NCBI RefSeq assembly: GCF_033558715.1
Contig: NZ_CP114606.1
Span: 1,736,001-1,800,000 of the forward strand
Length of the DNA: 64,000 nt
Source of the DNA: Acinetobacter sp. YWS30-1
Lineage (GTDB): Bacteria; Pseudomonadota; Gammaproteobacteria; Pseudomonadales; Moraxellaceae
Direction of reading: 5' to 3'
In this document: piece by piece, positions 45,505-54,183 of the stretch
How the letters are laid out: the number at the start of each line of letters is the position of its first letter
Numbering within the stretch: position 1 is the first letter of the stretch
Position numbers and translations under genes: made by a program
Notes under the pieces: generated by a model
Seen by the model: the letters and a program-made list of their open reading frames with translations, nothing else
Database searches by the model: none
What the model was told of the DNA's origin: nothing

Positions 45505-45576
45505 CACAACCAAGGTTGTGACTCCTTGCTTCAATTTCACTTAAATTGGGGCTGTTTAAACCGTAAGGAGCTGACA
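45505..45576 (+). promoter_or_regulatory. Structured rpsF leader, possible S6:S18 autoregulatory element
   Basis: Three elements lie before rpsF: a CACAACC-AA-GGTTGTG hairpin (45505-45520), a CTCCTT (45522-45527) able to pair with the AAGGAG ribosome binding site (45565-45570), and between them a CAATTT-CACTT-AAATTG hairpin (45532-45548). A CCG trinucleotide (45561-45563) precedes the ribosome binding site. Known S6:S18-binding rpsF leaders carry a bulged CCG near the helix that includes the ribosome binding site. The layout fits, but this is not proven. Confidence 0.45.
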
Positions 45577-45963
45577 ATGCGTCACTACGAAATCGTACTA
45601 TTGGTACATCCAGACCAAAGCGATCAAGTTGTGGGTATGGTAGAACGTTACCTAACTCACATCAAAGAAGCTGAAGGTCAAATCCACCGTCTTGAAGACT
45701 GGGGCCGTCGTCAATTGGCTTACCCAATCAACAAGATCCACAAAGCTCACTACATTCTGATGAATGTTGAGTGTGGTCAAACTACTCTTGATGAGCTAGA
45801 AGAATTGTTCCGTTATAACGATGCAATCATTCGTAGCCTTATCATCCGTCGTGAAAACGCTATCACTGAAGAGTCACTATTGGCTAAGAGTGCTGAAGAA
45901 AAACGTGCGCGTAAAGCTCAACGTGAAGAAGCACAACAAGCTCAAGACTCTGCTGAAGCATAA
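45577..45963 (+). CDS. rpsF: 30S ribosomal protein S6
   Basis: S6 sits in the platform of the 30S subunit and binds 16S rRNA together with S18. The 128-residue protein starts at [18 protein letters not shown], with AAGGAG 6 bases upstream. The motif [12 protein letters not shown] is diagnostic. The C-terminus is a charged Glu/Ala/Gln tail (about 105-128). An upstream in-frame extension from 45409 is not used. It is first in rpsF-rpsR-rplI. Confidence 0.98.
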   Translation: MRHYEIVLLVHPDQSDQVVGMVERYLTHIKEAEGQIHRLEDWGRRQLAYPINKIHKAHYILMNVECGQTTLDELEELFRYNDAIIRSLIIRRENAITEESLLAKSAEEKRARKAQREEAQQAQDSAEA

Positions 45964-45975
45964 GGAGAACCTAAC

Positions 45976-46203
45976 ATGGCACGTTTTTACCGTCGTCGCA
46001 AGTTCTGCCGCTTTACAGCTGAGAACGTTACGTACATCGACTACAAAGATATCGACACTTTAAAACAGTACATCACTGAAAACGGCAAGATTGTTCCTAG
46101 CCGTATTACAGGTACTAAAGCTCGTTACCAACGTCAGCTAGCACTTGCTATCAAACAAGCTCGCTACTTGTCTTTGATCCCTTACACTGACAATCATAAG
46201 TGA
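45976..46203 (+). CDS. rpsR: 30S ribosomal protein S18
   Basis: S18 is a 75-residue basic protein with the typical start [20 protein letters not shown] and the central [15 protein letters not shown]. It binds S6 in the 30S platform. A GGAGAA ribosome binding site lies about 6 bases before the ATG in the 12-base gap after rpsF. Confidence 0.98.
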   Translation: MARFYRRRKFCRFTAENVTYIDYKDIDTLKQYITENGKIVPSRITGTKARYQRQLALAIKQARYLSLIPYTDNHK

Positions 46204-46212
46204 GGTTGAGCT

Positions 46213-46659
46213 GTGGATATTATCTTATTACAACGCATTAAAAACCTTGGTAAACTTGGTGATAAAGTTTCAGTTAAAGCTGGTTACGGCCGTAACTACT
46301 TGATCCCTCAAGGTAAAGCAGTTGCAGCTACTGAAGCTAACACTGCTGCTTTTGAAGCTCGTCGTGCTGAACTTGAGAAACAAGAAGCTGAAGTATTAGC
46401 TGCTGCTCAAGCACGTGCTGACCAATTGAACGAAGTTAACATCGTAATCACTGCGAAAGCTGGTGATGAAGGTAAACTGTTCGGTTCAATCGGTACTCGT
46501 GACATCGCTGACGCGTTGACAAATGCTGGTCTTACAGTTGACCGTGCTGAAGTTCGTCTTCCAAATGGCGCGCTTCGCAACACTGGTGAATTCAACATCG
46601 CAATCCAATTGCACCATGATGTTGCTGCAGAAGTTCTGGTTACTATCGTAGCTGAGTAA
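46213..46659 (+). CDS. rplI: 50S ribosomal protein L9
   Basis: L9 has two RNA-binding domains joined by a long helix; it extends from the L1 stalk region. The 148-residue protein shows the N-terminal motif [20 protein letters not shown] followed by GRNYLIPQG, an Ala/Glu-rich helix (about 44-76) and the C-domain with [20 protein letters not shown]. The start is GTG, with TGAGG upstream, 9 bases past rpsR. It is last in the operon. Confidence 0.98.
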   Translation: MDIILLQRIKNLGKLGDKVSVKAGYGRNYLIPQGKAVAATEANTAAFEARRAELEKQEAEVLAAAQARADQLNEVNIVITAKAGDEGKLFGSIGTRDIADALTNAGLTVDRAEVRLPNGALRNTGEFNIAIQLHHDVAAEVLVTIVAE

Positions 46660-46674
46660 TTTCTCACCGAAAAA

Positions 46675-46701
46675 AGGGCATGCTTTGGCATGCTCTTTTT
46701 T
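46675..46701 (+). terminator. Terminator of rpsF-rpsR-rplI
   Basis: An AAGGGCATGC / GCATGCTCTT stem (one wobble pair) is followed by a T-run. Confidence 0.85.
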
Positions 46702-46876
46702 TTATCTCTAAAAAATATAATCTGCTCAACAGTAGAAAATTCAATTTATTCTTCGCGTTCACAAAAAATTGCACTTCGCATTTTGGATCAGACCGCGTAT
46801 CATTTCATCTCGTAGTGAATAAACCTTATTCATCTCCGACAATATTTGACCATTGTATTTAAAATCAGGGATTTAT

Positions 46877-48316
46877 ATGTCACAGGCGAATGCCAGCAAA
46901 AAGGCACCTACCGCTAAACCAGAAATTGTTGCTGATACCCAACTCAAGGAGTTCCGTACTCCTCCGCACAATTTAGCGATTGAACAGGCTGTACTTGCTG
47001 CCCTTATGACTGTGGCTGAATCTTTTGAACAAGTCGGCGATGTACTTACCGAAAATGATTTTTATGCGACCCGGCATAAATATATTTTCCGTGCCATTGA
47101 ACAGCTTTCTAAAGAAAACTCGCCTTATGATGCAGTACTGGTTCATGACTGGCTCATCAAACAGAACTTACTCGATGCGGTCGGTGGTGAAGAATATTTA
47201 ATGCAGCTGATGGCTGACTCCCCTTCAAGTTTCTATAACCTGGAAACCTACGCAGGTAAAATTAAAGAGTTCTCTACTTTACGTAGCATGATCAAGGTCA
47301 GCTCTGAAATTTTACAGAATGCCTATGACACTAAAGGCCGTCCGGTGAGTGAAATTCTGGATCTGGCTGAAACTAATATTTTCTCGATTGCCGAACAACA
47401 TAATAACAATGCCAAGGCTCAAGGCCCAAAAGCGATTAACACAGTTGTAGCTGATGTATTCGATAAGCTAAATGAACTATCTCAACTAGAAGGTTCAATT
47501 ACCGGTTTGACTACGGGCTTCGTAGAACTGGACAATAAAACTTCCGGTATGCAGGCCGGCGATTTGATTATTGTCGCAGCCCGTCCTTCTATGGGTAAAA
47601 CCACCTTTGCCATGAATCTGGTCGAAAGTGTGCTGTTTAACAACAACCTCCCTGCGCTGGTCTATTCGATGGAAATGCCAGCGGATTCGATTGCGATGCG
47701 TTTGATTTCCTCTTTCGGCCGGGTGCATCAAGGTCACTTACGTGCTGGTAAAATGGATAGTGATGAGTGGTCAAAAGTGACCAGTACCATTGTGCATTTA
47801 CAGGAAAAGCATCTTTATATTGATGACTCCTCTGCACTACCACCGACTGAGGTTCGTGCACGTGCACGTCGTATTGCCAAAATGCATGGTGGTAAACTTG
47901 GTTGTATCATGGTCGATTATCTTCAGTTGATGAAAGTGCCGGGTATGGGTGATAACCGTGTAGGCGAGATCTCGGAAATTTCCCGAAGCTTAAAAGCCTT
48001 GGCCAAAGAAATGCAATGTCCTGTGATTGCCTTATCACAGTTGAACCGTTCTCTGGAGAACCGTCCAAACAAACGCCCGGTGATGTCTGACCTTCGTGAA
48101 TCTGGTGCGATCGAACAGGATGCCGATTTGATCATGTTTATTTACCGTGACGAGGTTTATAACAAGGAATCGAAAGAAGCCGGTACTGCCGAGATTATTA
48201 TCGGTAAACAGCGTAACGGTCCAATTGGTACAGTTCGTCTGGCATTTGAAGGTCAATATACCCGTTTCAGTAACCTCTCTCCTGAGTTCTATGCCCAGTA
48301 TGATGATGAAGAGTAA
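46877..48316 (+). CDS. dnaB: Replicative DNA helicase DnaB
   Basis: DnaB is the hexameric 5'-3' helicase of the replication fork. The 479-residue protein has the N-terminal collar domain (PHNLAIEQAVLAALM), a linker, and the RecA-like core with Walker A ARPSMGKTTFA, Walker B IMVDYLQLM and the arginine-finger region DLRESGAIEQDADLIMFIYR. The start is at the ATG at 46877, with CAGGGA about 7 bases upstream. A TTG eight codons earlier is not needed. No intein is present. Confidence 0.98.
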   Translation: MSQANASKKAPTAKPEIVADTQLKEFRTPPHNLAIEQAVLAALMTVAESFEQVGDVLTENDFYATRHKYIFRAIEQLSKENSPYDAVLVHDWLIKQNLLDAVGGEEYLMQLMADSPSSFYNLETYAGKIKEFSTLRSMIKVSSEILQNAYDTKGRPVSEILDLAETNIFSIAEQHNNNAKAQGPKAINTVVADVFDKLNELSQLEGSITGLTTGFVELDNKTSGMQAGDLIIVAARPSMGKTTFAMNLVESVLFNNNLPALVYSMEMPADSIAMRLISSFGRVHQGHLRAGKMDSDEWSKVTSTIVHLQEKHLYIDDSSALPPTEVRARARRIAKMHGGKLGCIMVDYLQLMKVPGMGDNRVGEISEISRSLKALAKEMQCPVIALSQLNRSLENRPNKRPVMSDLRESGAIEQDADLIMFIYRDEVYNKESKEAGTAEIIIGKQRNGPIGTVRLAFEGQYTRFSNLSPEFYAQYDDEE

Positions 48317-48341
48317 GCACTCAAGGTTAATCTGATTCCAA

Positions 48342-48368
48342 AAAAGAGGCCGAAATGGTCTCTTTTTT
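48342..48368 (+). terminator. Terminator of dnaB
   Basis: An AAAAAGAGGCC / GGTCTCTTTTTT stem with a GAAAT loop (one wobble pair) lies 25 bases past the stop. Confidence 0.85.
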
Positions 48369-48547
48369 ATTTAGAATGCCTGCTGTGCATGAAATTATAT
48401 AAATGAGCATGTCCATTTATAGTAGATAGGTCTACAATATTTGCAATTTTGAAATGACCGCTTTTGTTTTCACAATCCTGTTATTTCTCTCCCTCTTTTG
48501 TGTGTTCCACACGATATTATTTTTGTCATCCCGCAGGAGTATCTAGG

Positions 48548-49618
48548 GTGCGCCAAGCTACAGTTTATATTGACAGTGAAGCACTACAATATAATTTAAA
48601 CCGTGTCAAACAACTTGCCCCAACCGCTAAAATCGTCAGCATGGTCAAAGCCAATGCTTATGGACATGGAGTTAAAGACTGCTTAGCAGCCTTAAAAGAT
48701 AGTGATGCCTTTGGGGTCGCCTGTCTGGAAGAAGCCCTGGAAATTCGTGAACTCGGCTACCAGCAACCCATTACGCTGATTGAAGGCATTTTCTCTGCAG
48801 ATGAAATGCAGGTTGTGATCGATCACAATATTGAAGTCATTGTGCATCATCAGCCACAACTGGACTGGTTACTGGCAAATAAAGAAGCCTATATTGCCAA
48901 AGGCTTAAAAGTTTGGGTAAAACTCAACAGCGGTATGAACCGTCTTGGCTTTAAAATTGATGTGATTAAAGACGTGATCAATCAACTAAAAGCAGAAGGT
49001 TTTACCTGCGTGCTGGCGATGCACTTCGCCAATGCTGATGCGGAACATCCTCTCAATGAACAGCAAATCCAGCAGTTTCTTGAAGTAAAAAATGACTGCG
49101 CACCTTTAATGGGTTCTTGCTGTAACTCAGCTGCGATCTATAAATATCCAGAATTGCATTTTGACTTTGTCCGTCCGGGCATCATGCTCTACGGCGCGAC
49201 TCCATTTGCCGACAAAACTGTACACGATCTGGATCTAAAACCTGTCATGACTTTTACTGCCGAAGTGATCGCACTAAACAATATCAAAGCGGGTGAACAT
49301 GTCGGTTATGGTTCAACTTTTACTGCTGACAAAGACATGACCTTGGCCATTGTTTCTATCGGTTATGGTGACGGTTATCCACGTGCTTTCCCGAAACAGA
49401 ACCATGTAGCGATTAATGGTCAGCAAACCCGTGTGATTGGCCGTGTCGCAATGGACATGATTGCTATTGATGCAACTGGTCTCAATCTTGAACTGGGTAC
49501 TGAAGTTGAACTATGGGGCAAATCCCGTCTGGTCGATGATGTGGCTGAAGCGAATGGCACCATTGGTTATGAATTACTTTGCCGTATGTCTGCCCGCCCG
49601 GTACGCAAACTGGTTTAA
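48548..49618 (+). CDS. alr: Alanine racemase
   Basis: Alr makes D-alanine for peptidoglycan using PLP. The 356-residue protein has K34 in SMVKANAYGHG as the PLP lysine and the catalytic tyrosine in GYGSTF, with RPGIMLYGATPF and YGDGYPRAF also conserved. The start is GTG at 48548, with AGGAG about 8 bases upstream. A longer frame from 48464 would add 28 unconserved residues. The gene follows dnaB, as alr does in enterics. Confidence 0.95.
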   Translation: MRQATVYIDSEALQYNLNRVKQLAPTAKIVSMVKANAYGHGVKDCLAALKDSDAFGVACLEEALEIRELGYQQPITLIEGIFSADEMQVVIDHNIEVIVHHQPQLDWLLANKEAYIAKGLKVWVKLNSGMNRLGFKIDVIKDVINQLKAEGFTCVLAMHFANADAEHPLNEQQIQQFLEVKNDCAPLMGSCCNSAAIYKYPELHFDFVRPGIMLYGATPFADKTVHDLDLKPVMTFTAEVIALNNIKAGEHVGYGSTFTADKDMTLAIVSIGYGDGYPRAFPKQNHVAINGQQTRVIGRVAMDMIAIDATGLNLELGTEVELWGKSRLVDDVAEANGTIGYELLCRMSARPVRKLV

Positions 49619-49638
49619 AGAAAAACTAGCCAAAAATA

Positions 49639-49667
49639 AAAAAGCCCAATATAAATTGGGCTTTTTT
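49639..49667. terminator. Terminator between alr and the BLUF gene
   Basis: An AAAAAGCCCAAT / ATTGGGCTTTTT stem with ATAA loop and flanking A- and T-runs serves both convergent genes. Confidence 0.88.
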
Positions 49668-49680
49668 ATAAAATCAGTAT

Positions 49681-50112
49681 TTAAGCTGATTTTTGTTCTT
49701 CATTTTCGATTAATGACAGTTCAAGTAATAAAGCATCTACTTGTTCCTGGTTAAAATCATTAGGCGTAAAAACTTCAAATCCCATCTTTTGGCAGAATTG
49801 TTGAATGGAACTACGTTTAGAAATGTATTTCATTGACCAGTCGCCAAAAGTACGCTGCTCAATCTCTTTGGTTTCAAATAGTTTAATATTTTTATGGCGT
49901 GGATCTTTAGACAGTCTCTCTGTCAGTAAAGCTTTTAAAACCAGACATTCCCCTTCCAGGCACTGGAAAAAATGTCCATCAGCAAAATAAAGCACCCCTG
50001 TTATTTGATTAGGATGATTAAAATCACGTGCTTCTTTAAGGATATCCGTTAAATCTTGAAGTAAGTCGGCTTTGGACGAGGTACTTTCACTGGCATAACA
50101 AAATTGGTACAT
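49681..50112 (-). CDS. BLUF-domain blue-light photoreceptor (BlsA-like)
   Basis: This is a 143-residue single-domain BLUF protein that should bind FAD. The flavin-contacting residues are present: Y6 (CYAS), N35 (NQITGVLYF), Q50 (FFQCLEGE), and W92/M94 in the FGDWSMKY segment. The C-terminal about 45 residues form the two-helix cap and an acidic tail (LSLIENEEQKSA). It closely resembles Acinetobacter BlsA, which controls light-dependent motility, biofilm and iron genes by protein-protein contact. It ends at the terminator shared with alr. No output domain or partner gene adjoins it. Confidence 0.9.
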   Translation of the reverse strand: MYQFCYASESTSSKADLLQDLTDILKEARDFNHPNQITGVLYFADGHFFQCLEGECLVLKALLTERLSKDPRHKNIKLFETKEIEQRTFGDWSMKYISKRSSIQQFCQKMGFEVFTPNDFNQEQVDALLLELSLIENEEQKSA

Positions 50113-50226
50113 GCGGCTAACCTCTATTCTTATCTATGCAATATCGTATAGAAGTTAGCACTGTATACTAAACGGTCAATTTTTACTAATTCTTATAAGA
50201 AAAAATTATTTATAATTCTATAAATA

Positions 50227-50961
50227 TTATAAGAAATAGTCATTCGATGGGGTGGGTAATTCAGCCAGGCCTTTCTTTAAAGTTTCTGACCATTGCCGGC
50301 TAATATCCGTAAAATACTCATCGTCTTCGGCAATACGTTTACCTTTCGGCATCATCAAGCTGTCTTTTTTATAGACAAGTACATCCAGTGGCATTCCGAC
50401 CGATACATTTGAACGTAAGGTAGAAGCAAAAGAAATCAAAGAACAACGTAATGCCTCATCGAGTGGCATATCATAGGTCAAGGCACGATCCAGAATCGGC
50501 TTACCATATTTACTCTCACCAATCTGGAAATATGGCGTATCCCGTGTCGCGCAAATAAAATTACCTTGCGGGTAGATATGATAAAGCTGCATTTCCTGAT
50601 TTTTAATCTGGCCGCCGACCAGGAAATTACAATAGTAAGTACTTTGTTCTAAACTATCATCCGTCACATTGGCAATTACTTTTTTGAGCGTATTACCCAC
50701 CAGTTCCGCGACATCAAACATGGTCGGTAAACTCAGGATATTCGGTTCCTGCCTGAGTTCCAGCTGATTTCTGATATGTCCGATTACCGCCTGTGTTGTT
50801 GCCAGGTTTCCGGAAGCCTGGAGTACGATAACGCGCTCCCCATCTACCCCAAAGGTATATAATTTTCGAAATACCGAAATGTGATCCACACCAGCATTGG
50901 TGCGTGTATCACTGATAAATAGCATACCTTGCTCTAAACGAAGGGCACAACAATACGTCAT
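50227..50961 (-). CDS. Anbu proteasome-like peptidase (HslV/20S-related)
   Basis: This is a 244-residue Ntn-hydrolase of the Anbu ('ancestral beta subunit') group. The N-terminus MTYCCALRLEQGMLFISDTRTNAG has Thr2 as the expected nucleophile after Met removal, with D18 in the ISDTRTN motif. Conserved SGNLATTQAV and FLVGGQI follow. Its neighbours are the classic Anbu partners: transglutaminase-like, alpha-E and ATP-grasp genes, all upstream on this strand. Whether it degrades proteins in vivo is not settled in the literature. Confidence 0.9.
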   Translation of the reverse strand: MTYCCALRLEQGMLFISDTRTNAGVDHISVFRKLYTFGVDGERVIVLQASGNLATTQAVIGHIRNQLELRQEPNILSLPTMFDVAELVGNTLKKVIANVTDDSLEQSTYYCNFLVGGQIKNQEMQLYHIYPQGNFICATRDTPYFQIGESKYGKPILDRALTYDMPLDEALRCSLISFASTLRSNVSVGMPLDVLVYKKDSLMMPKGKRIAEDDEYFTDISRQWSETLKKGLAELPTPSNDYFL

Positions 50962-50981
50962 TTTTTGTCCTTATTAATGAA

Positions 50982-51761
50982 TTAACATCCTAGTACCTGG
51001 ACGATGGAATACATGGATTCCACACCGCCTTCTTCTCTTACACCACGTACCGGTGCAACATCCCAATAGTCGCGTCCCACCGCAACATAGACATGCGCAC
51101 TAGGCGTAAATAACAGGTTACTCACATCAAAACAGTACCATGCCTGTTCAATAAATACCTCAGCCCAAGCGTGACTCGCCAGATGTGAGACATTCTGTGC
51201 ATAAAGATAACCTGATATATAACGTGATGGTAAACCTAAATGTTTACACATGGCGATAAAAATATGACTGTGATCCTGACAGACGCCCTGACGTGCTTCA
51301 AATGCATCAATCGCAGAACCCTGTACCGAAGTACTATTTGATATATAAGGAACGTGTTCGAGTACGGCGTGAGCCAGGCCGATTAGATGTTTGCGGGTTA
51401 ATGATGGAACATGACGTTCTGCAAAACCCTTCATCTCTACATTGCATTTTGTGGCTTCAGTCGGCTGTAAAAACAGATAGGGATTTAAGGAATCATTTAA
51501 GCCCTGCTCATGCGCGAGATTTAGCTCAACGATGCCTTGTGCCATGATCATCAGGCTATGATAGGATTCACGCTGTGTACTGGTCATCCAGAGATTCTTA
51601 AAGGCATCATGCCGAATCACTTTCTGACCCGGTACACTGACATCCCAATAATGCACTTTCTGGTGTTCATTGGTGGAAGGCATCATTTTGATGTACTGAA
51701 TACTGTTCCTCACCTCGGCTGTGTACGTATATTGCGTTTGGTGATTCACCATCAATTTCAT
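50982..51761 (-). CDS. Transglutaminase-like (papain-fold) protein of the Anbu operon
   Basis: This 259-residue protein has an N-terminal beta domain (MVNHQTQYTYTAEVRNSIQY) and the papain-fold triad Cys/His/Asp: ARQGVCQDHSHIF (Cys), SHAWAEVFI (His) and WYCFDVSN (Asp). It overlaps the alpha-E gene by 4 bases (ATGA) and precedes the Anbu gene by 20. Homologues in this operon type are proposed to act in peptide ligation or cleavage; the reaction is unknown. Confidence 0.88.
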   Translation of the reverse strand: MKLMVNHQTQYTYTAEVRNSIQYIKMMPSTNEHQKVHYWDVSVPGQKVIRHDAFKNLWMTSTQRESYHSLMIMAQGIVELNLAHEQGLNDSLNPYLFLQPTEATKCNVEMKGFAERHVPSLTRKHLIGLAHAVLEHVPYISNSTSVQGSAIDAFEARQGVCQDHSHIFIAMCKHLGLPSRYISGYLYAQNVSHLASHAWAEVFIEQAWYCFDVSNLLFTPSAHVYVAVGRDYWDVAPVRGVREEGGVESMYSIVQVLGC

Positions 51762-52360
51762 ACATCAGCCTCGAACAAGCGATGAATATGATCACTAAAC
51801 TGATAAAACTGCTTCAGATCAGGTGCAGCACGTAACTGTGTCCAGTATTGCTTTACACTGCCCCAGCCAATCTTACAGAGCGTATCCACAATATAATCAA
51901 TTTTACATAAGGTACGGGTAGTATCCTCACCGAGACGTAACTGCTGATCAAGCTGTTCCAGACATTGGCCCAGACTGAAAAACAGAAATACATCTGATGA
52001 TTCTGCTTCCAGAATTTCGGCACAATCTGTCACGACATCACAGATATAACCGGCATTCTGATCGGCAGTTTTAATCAGTTTCAGTAGTTCGGAATAGGCT
52101 TTGCCAGACAATACACCACGTAATTCCTGAATATTGTCTTTTGCCACCTGAAACTGTTGGGTAAATGAAGTCGGTTGGGTACTATCCAGAACCAGCTCAT
52201 TTAATGAACTGGCATCAAACGCAGGCAAACAGAAAGCATGTGCATAAGCCACAGCGGCCTCATCATCTAAAAATGGAAAATGCGAACATAAAAACTGGGT
52301 ACGAGATAAATAACGGCCTAACCAAAAAATATGTTGCGCATTGGTATTTAACAAAACCAT
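51758..52360 (-). CDS. Alpha-E domain protein (DUF403), short form
   Basis: This is an all-helical alpha-E-type protein, recognised by its N-terminal MVLLNTNAQHIFWLGRYLSRTQFL with the family's W-LGRY-SR-like pattern and by its operon position. At 200 residues it is about a third shorter than usual (about 310), so the C-terminal helices seem lost or replaced. The family has no known catalytic activity and may scaffold or bind the ATP-grasp product. It overlaps the transglutaminase gene by 4 bases. Confidence 0.75.
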   Translation of the reverse strand: MVLLNTNAQHIFWLGRYLSRTQFLCSHFPFLDDEAAVAYAHAFCLPAFDASSLNELVLDSTQPTSFTQQFQVAKDNIQELRGVLSGKAYSELLKLIKTADQNAGYICDVVTDCAEILEAESSDVFLFFSLGQCLEQLDQQLRLGEDTTRTLCKIDYIVDTLCKIGWGSVKQYWTQLRAAPDLKQFYQFSDHIHRLFEADV

Positions 52361-52382
52361 GACGTTATCCTTCTTTGGAATG

Positions 52383-53942
52383 TTATGAATGTAAGTTGTC
52401 GACTACCCAAGTATCTTTGATCCCGCCGCCTTGCGATGAGTTGACCACCAGTGAGCCTGCCTGCATGGCTACCCGGGTCAGACCACCTGGCACAATTTCA
52501 GTGCGGTAAGGTGAGCTCAAGACAAAAGGACGCAGATCAATATGTCGTTCAGCAATACCAAAATTGCTTAAAGTCGGACTGACCGACAAATCCAAAGTTG
52601 GCTGCGCAATATATAAATGCGGCGCAGCTAAAATTTTATCTCTGAAAATATCAATATGCTGTTGAGAGGCTTGTGGCCCAATCAGCATGCCGTAACCGCC
52701 AGAACCTTGTGCTTCCTTGACGACCAGCTGATCCAAATTTGCCAACACATAGTCCAGATCTTCCGGATTACGGCATTGGTAGGTTGGAACATTATTTAAA
52801 ATCGGTTTTTCACCCAAATAAAAATGAATCATTTTATCGACATAAGGATAAATCGATTTATCATCTGCCACACCTGTACCCGGGGCATTTGCGATTACAA
52901 CATTATGCTGTAAATAGGCGGACATTAAGCCCGGAACACCCAAAGTACTGTCTGGTTTAAAGCACAGTGGATCAAGATAGGCGTCGTCGACTCTTCTATA
53001 AATAACATCAACCTGTTGACGCCCACGTATTGTTTTTACATAAACCTTCGAGTTCTCAACAAAAAGATCACGTGATGTCACTAAAGGCACATTCATCTCC
53101 CTTGCAAGGCAAGCGTGTTCATAGTATGCACTATTGAAACGACCCGGGGTCAAAACCACAATGAATGGATTATCGGTATAAGCATTTTCCGCCAGAATTT
53201 CTTTTAAGAGTTTTGGATATTGTTCAATACCGGCAATATTGGATTGCTCAAACACTTTTGGCATTAACTTCTGGCTGATCTTGCGGCATTCCAGCATATA
53301 AGACACCCCAGATGGCGTTCTCAGGTTATCTTCCAGTACATAAAATTCACCTTTGGAATCCCGGATAATATCAATCCCGCTAATCTGGCTATAGATACTG
53401 CCTTTCAAATGATGCTGGTACATATGTGGCTGATACGCTTCATGGGTGAGCACCTGAAGCTCAGGGACAATATTGGCTTTAAGAATATCCTGCTGATGAT
53501 AAATATCATGCAGAAACAGGTTTAAGGCTTGAACACGCTGTGCTGAACCGAGTGCCACCATATTCCACTGTTTACGGGCAATCACCCGGGGAATTACATC
53601 AAAAGGAATAGTCCGCTCAGTGCCTTGCTCATCTCCATATACGGTAAACGTAATACCGTCATAGAGAAAATGTTCTTTTGCTACTTCATTTAGCTGATTC
53701 AGCTCATCCAGGGTATGCTGTGACAGCCATTCTTCAAGTCGTTGACCTGCCTGGCTATTTATTACCTGATGATCACGCATTTCATTGAAAAATTTAGAAG
53801 AAATCTCTTGGTATAAAAAATGCGGACTATGTTTAATTGAAAGATTGAGTGCTGTAGTATCTGTAAAATTTTTGCTTAAATCTGCTGCAGTATGATTTTC
53901 TACTGTTGTAATAGTATTTGTATCCTGGCTTTCTTTTAGCAT
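52383..53942 (-). CDS. Circularly permuted ATP-grasp protein of the Anbu operon
   Basis: This is a 519-residue protein of the DUF404/DUF407 ATP-grasp type, which would form an amide bond on a peptide or amino acid using ATP. Hallmarks are VIPRVIARKQWNMVALGSAQ, ISGIDIIRDSKGEFYVLEDNLRTPSGVSYM, IVVLTPGRFNSAYYEHACLA, VVKEAQGSGGYGMLIGP and the C-terminal GGLTRVAMQAGSLVVNSSQGG. The start at 53942 is supported by GAGG 5-6 bases upstream; a longer start adds an implausible N-terminus. It is the first gene of the four-gene operon, 22 bases before alpha-E. Confidence 0.88.
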   Translation of the reverse strand: MLKESQDTNTITTVENHTAADLSKNFTDTTALNLSIKHSPHFLYQEISSKFFNEMRDHQVINSQAGQRLEEWLSQHTLDELNQLNEVAKEHFLYDGITFTVYGDEQGTERTIPFDVIPRVIARKQWNMVALGSAQRVQALNLFLHDIYHQQDILKANIVPELQVLTHEAYQPHMYQHHLKGSIYSQISGIDIIRDSKGEFYVLEDNLRTPSGVSYMLECRKISQKLMPKVFEQSNIAGIEQYPKLLKEILAENAYTDNPFIVVLTPGRFNSAYYEHACLAREMNVPLVTSRDLFVENSKVYVKTIRGRQQVDVIYRRVDDAYLDPLCFKPDSTLGVPGLMSAYLQHNVVIANAPGTGVADDKSIYPYVDKMIHFYLGEKPILNNVPTYQCRNPEDLDYVLANLDQLVVKEAQGSGGYGMLIGPQASQQHIDIFRDKILAAPHLYIAQPTLDLSVSPTLSNFGIAERHIDLRPFVLSSPYRTEIVPGGLTRVAMQAGSLVVNSSQGGGIKDTWVVDNLHS

Positions 53943-54183
53943 ACAAACCTCGTCATTGTAATCTATTATAATAAAATCAGAGCAATATCCATGCCATGAC
54001 ATCCGTTTCGAAGTCTGTATTAACCCAGCAAAGTGCCTATTCACTCAATATCATTTTTCACCAAGATGTTTACGGATTGTAGGACAATTGTTGCGCAGAA
54101 TAACTTGCGAAAAAAATCCAGATTTCTTATTGTGGTAAGCTCATATTTAATTTGTTTCCACTGATTGCCAGTAAAAATACATT

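Noticed and set aside
45409-45576. 56-codon N-terminal extension of rpsF
   Set aside because: S6 starts at MRHYEIV in known proteins and the AAGGAG ribosome binding site fits the 45577 start; the region is the leader.
49461-49754. Plus-strand ORF overlapping the end of alr
   Set aside because: It is out of frame with alr and lacks homology features and a ribosome binding site.
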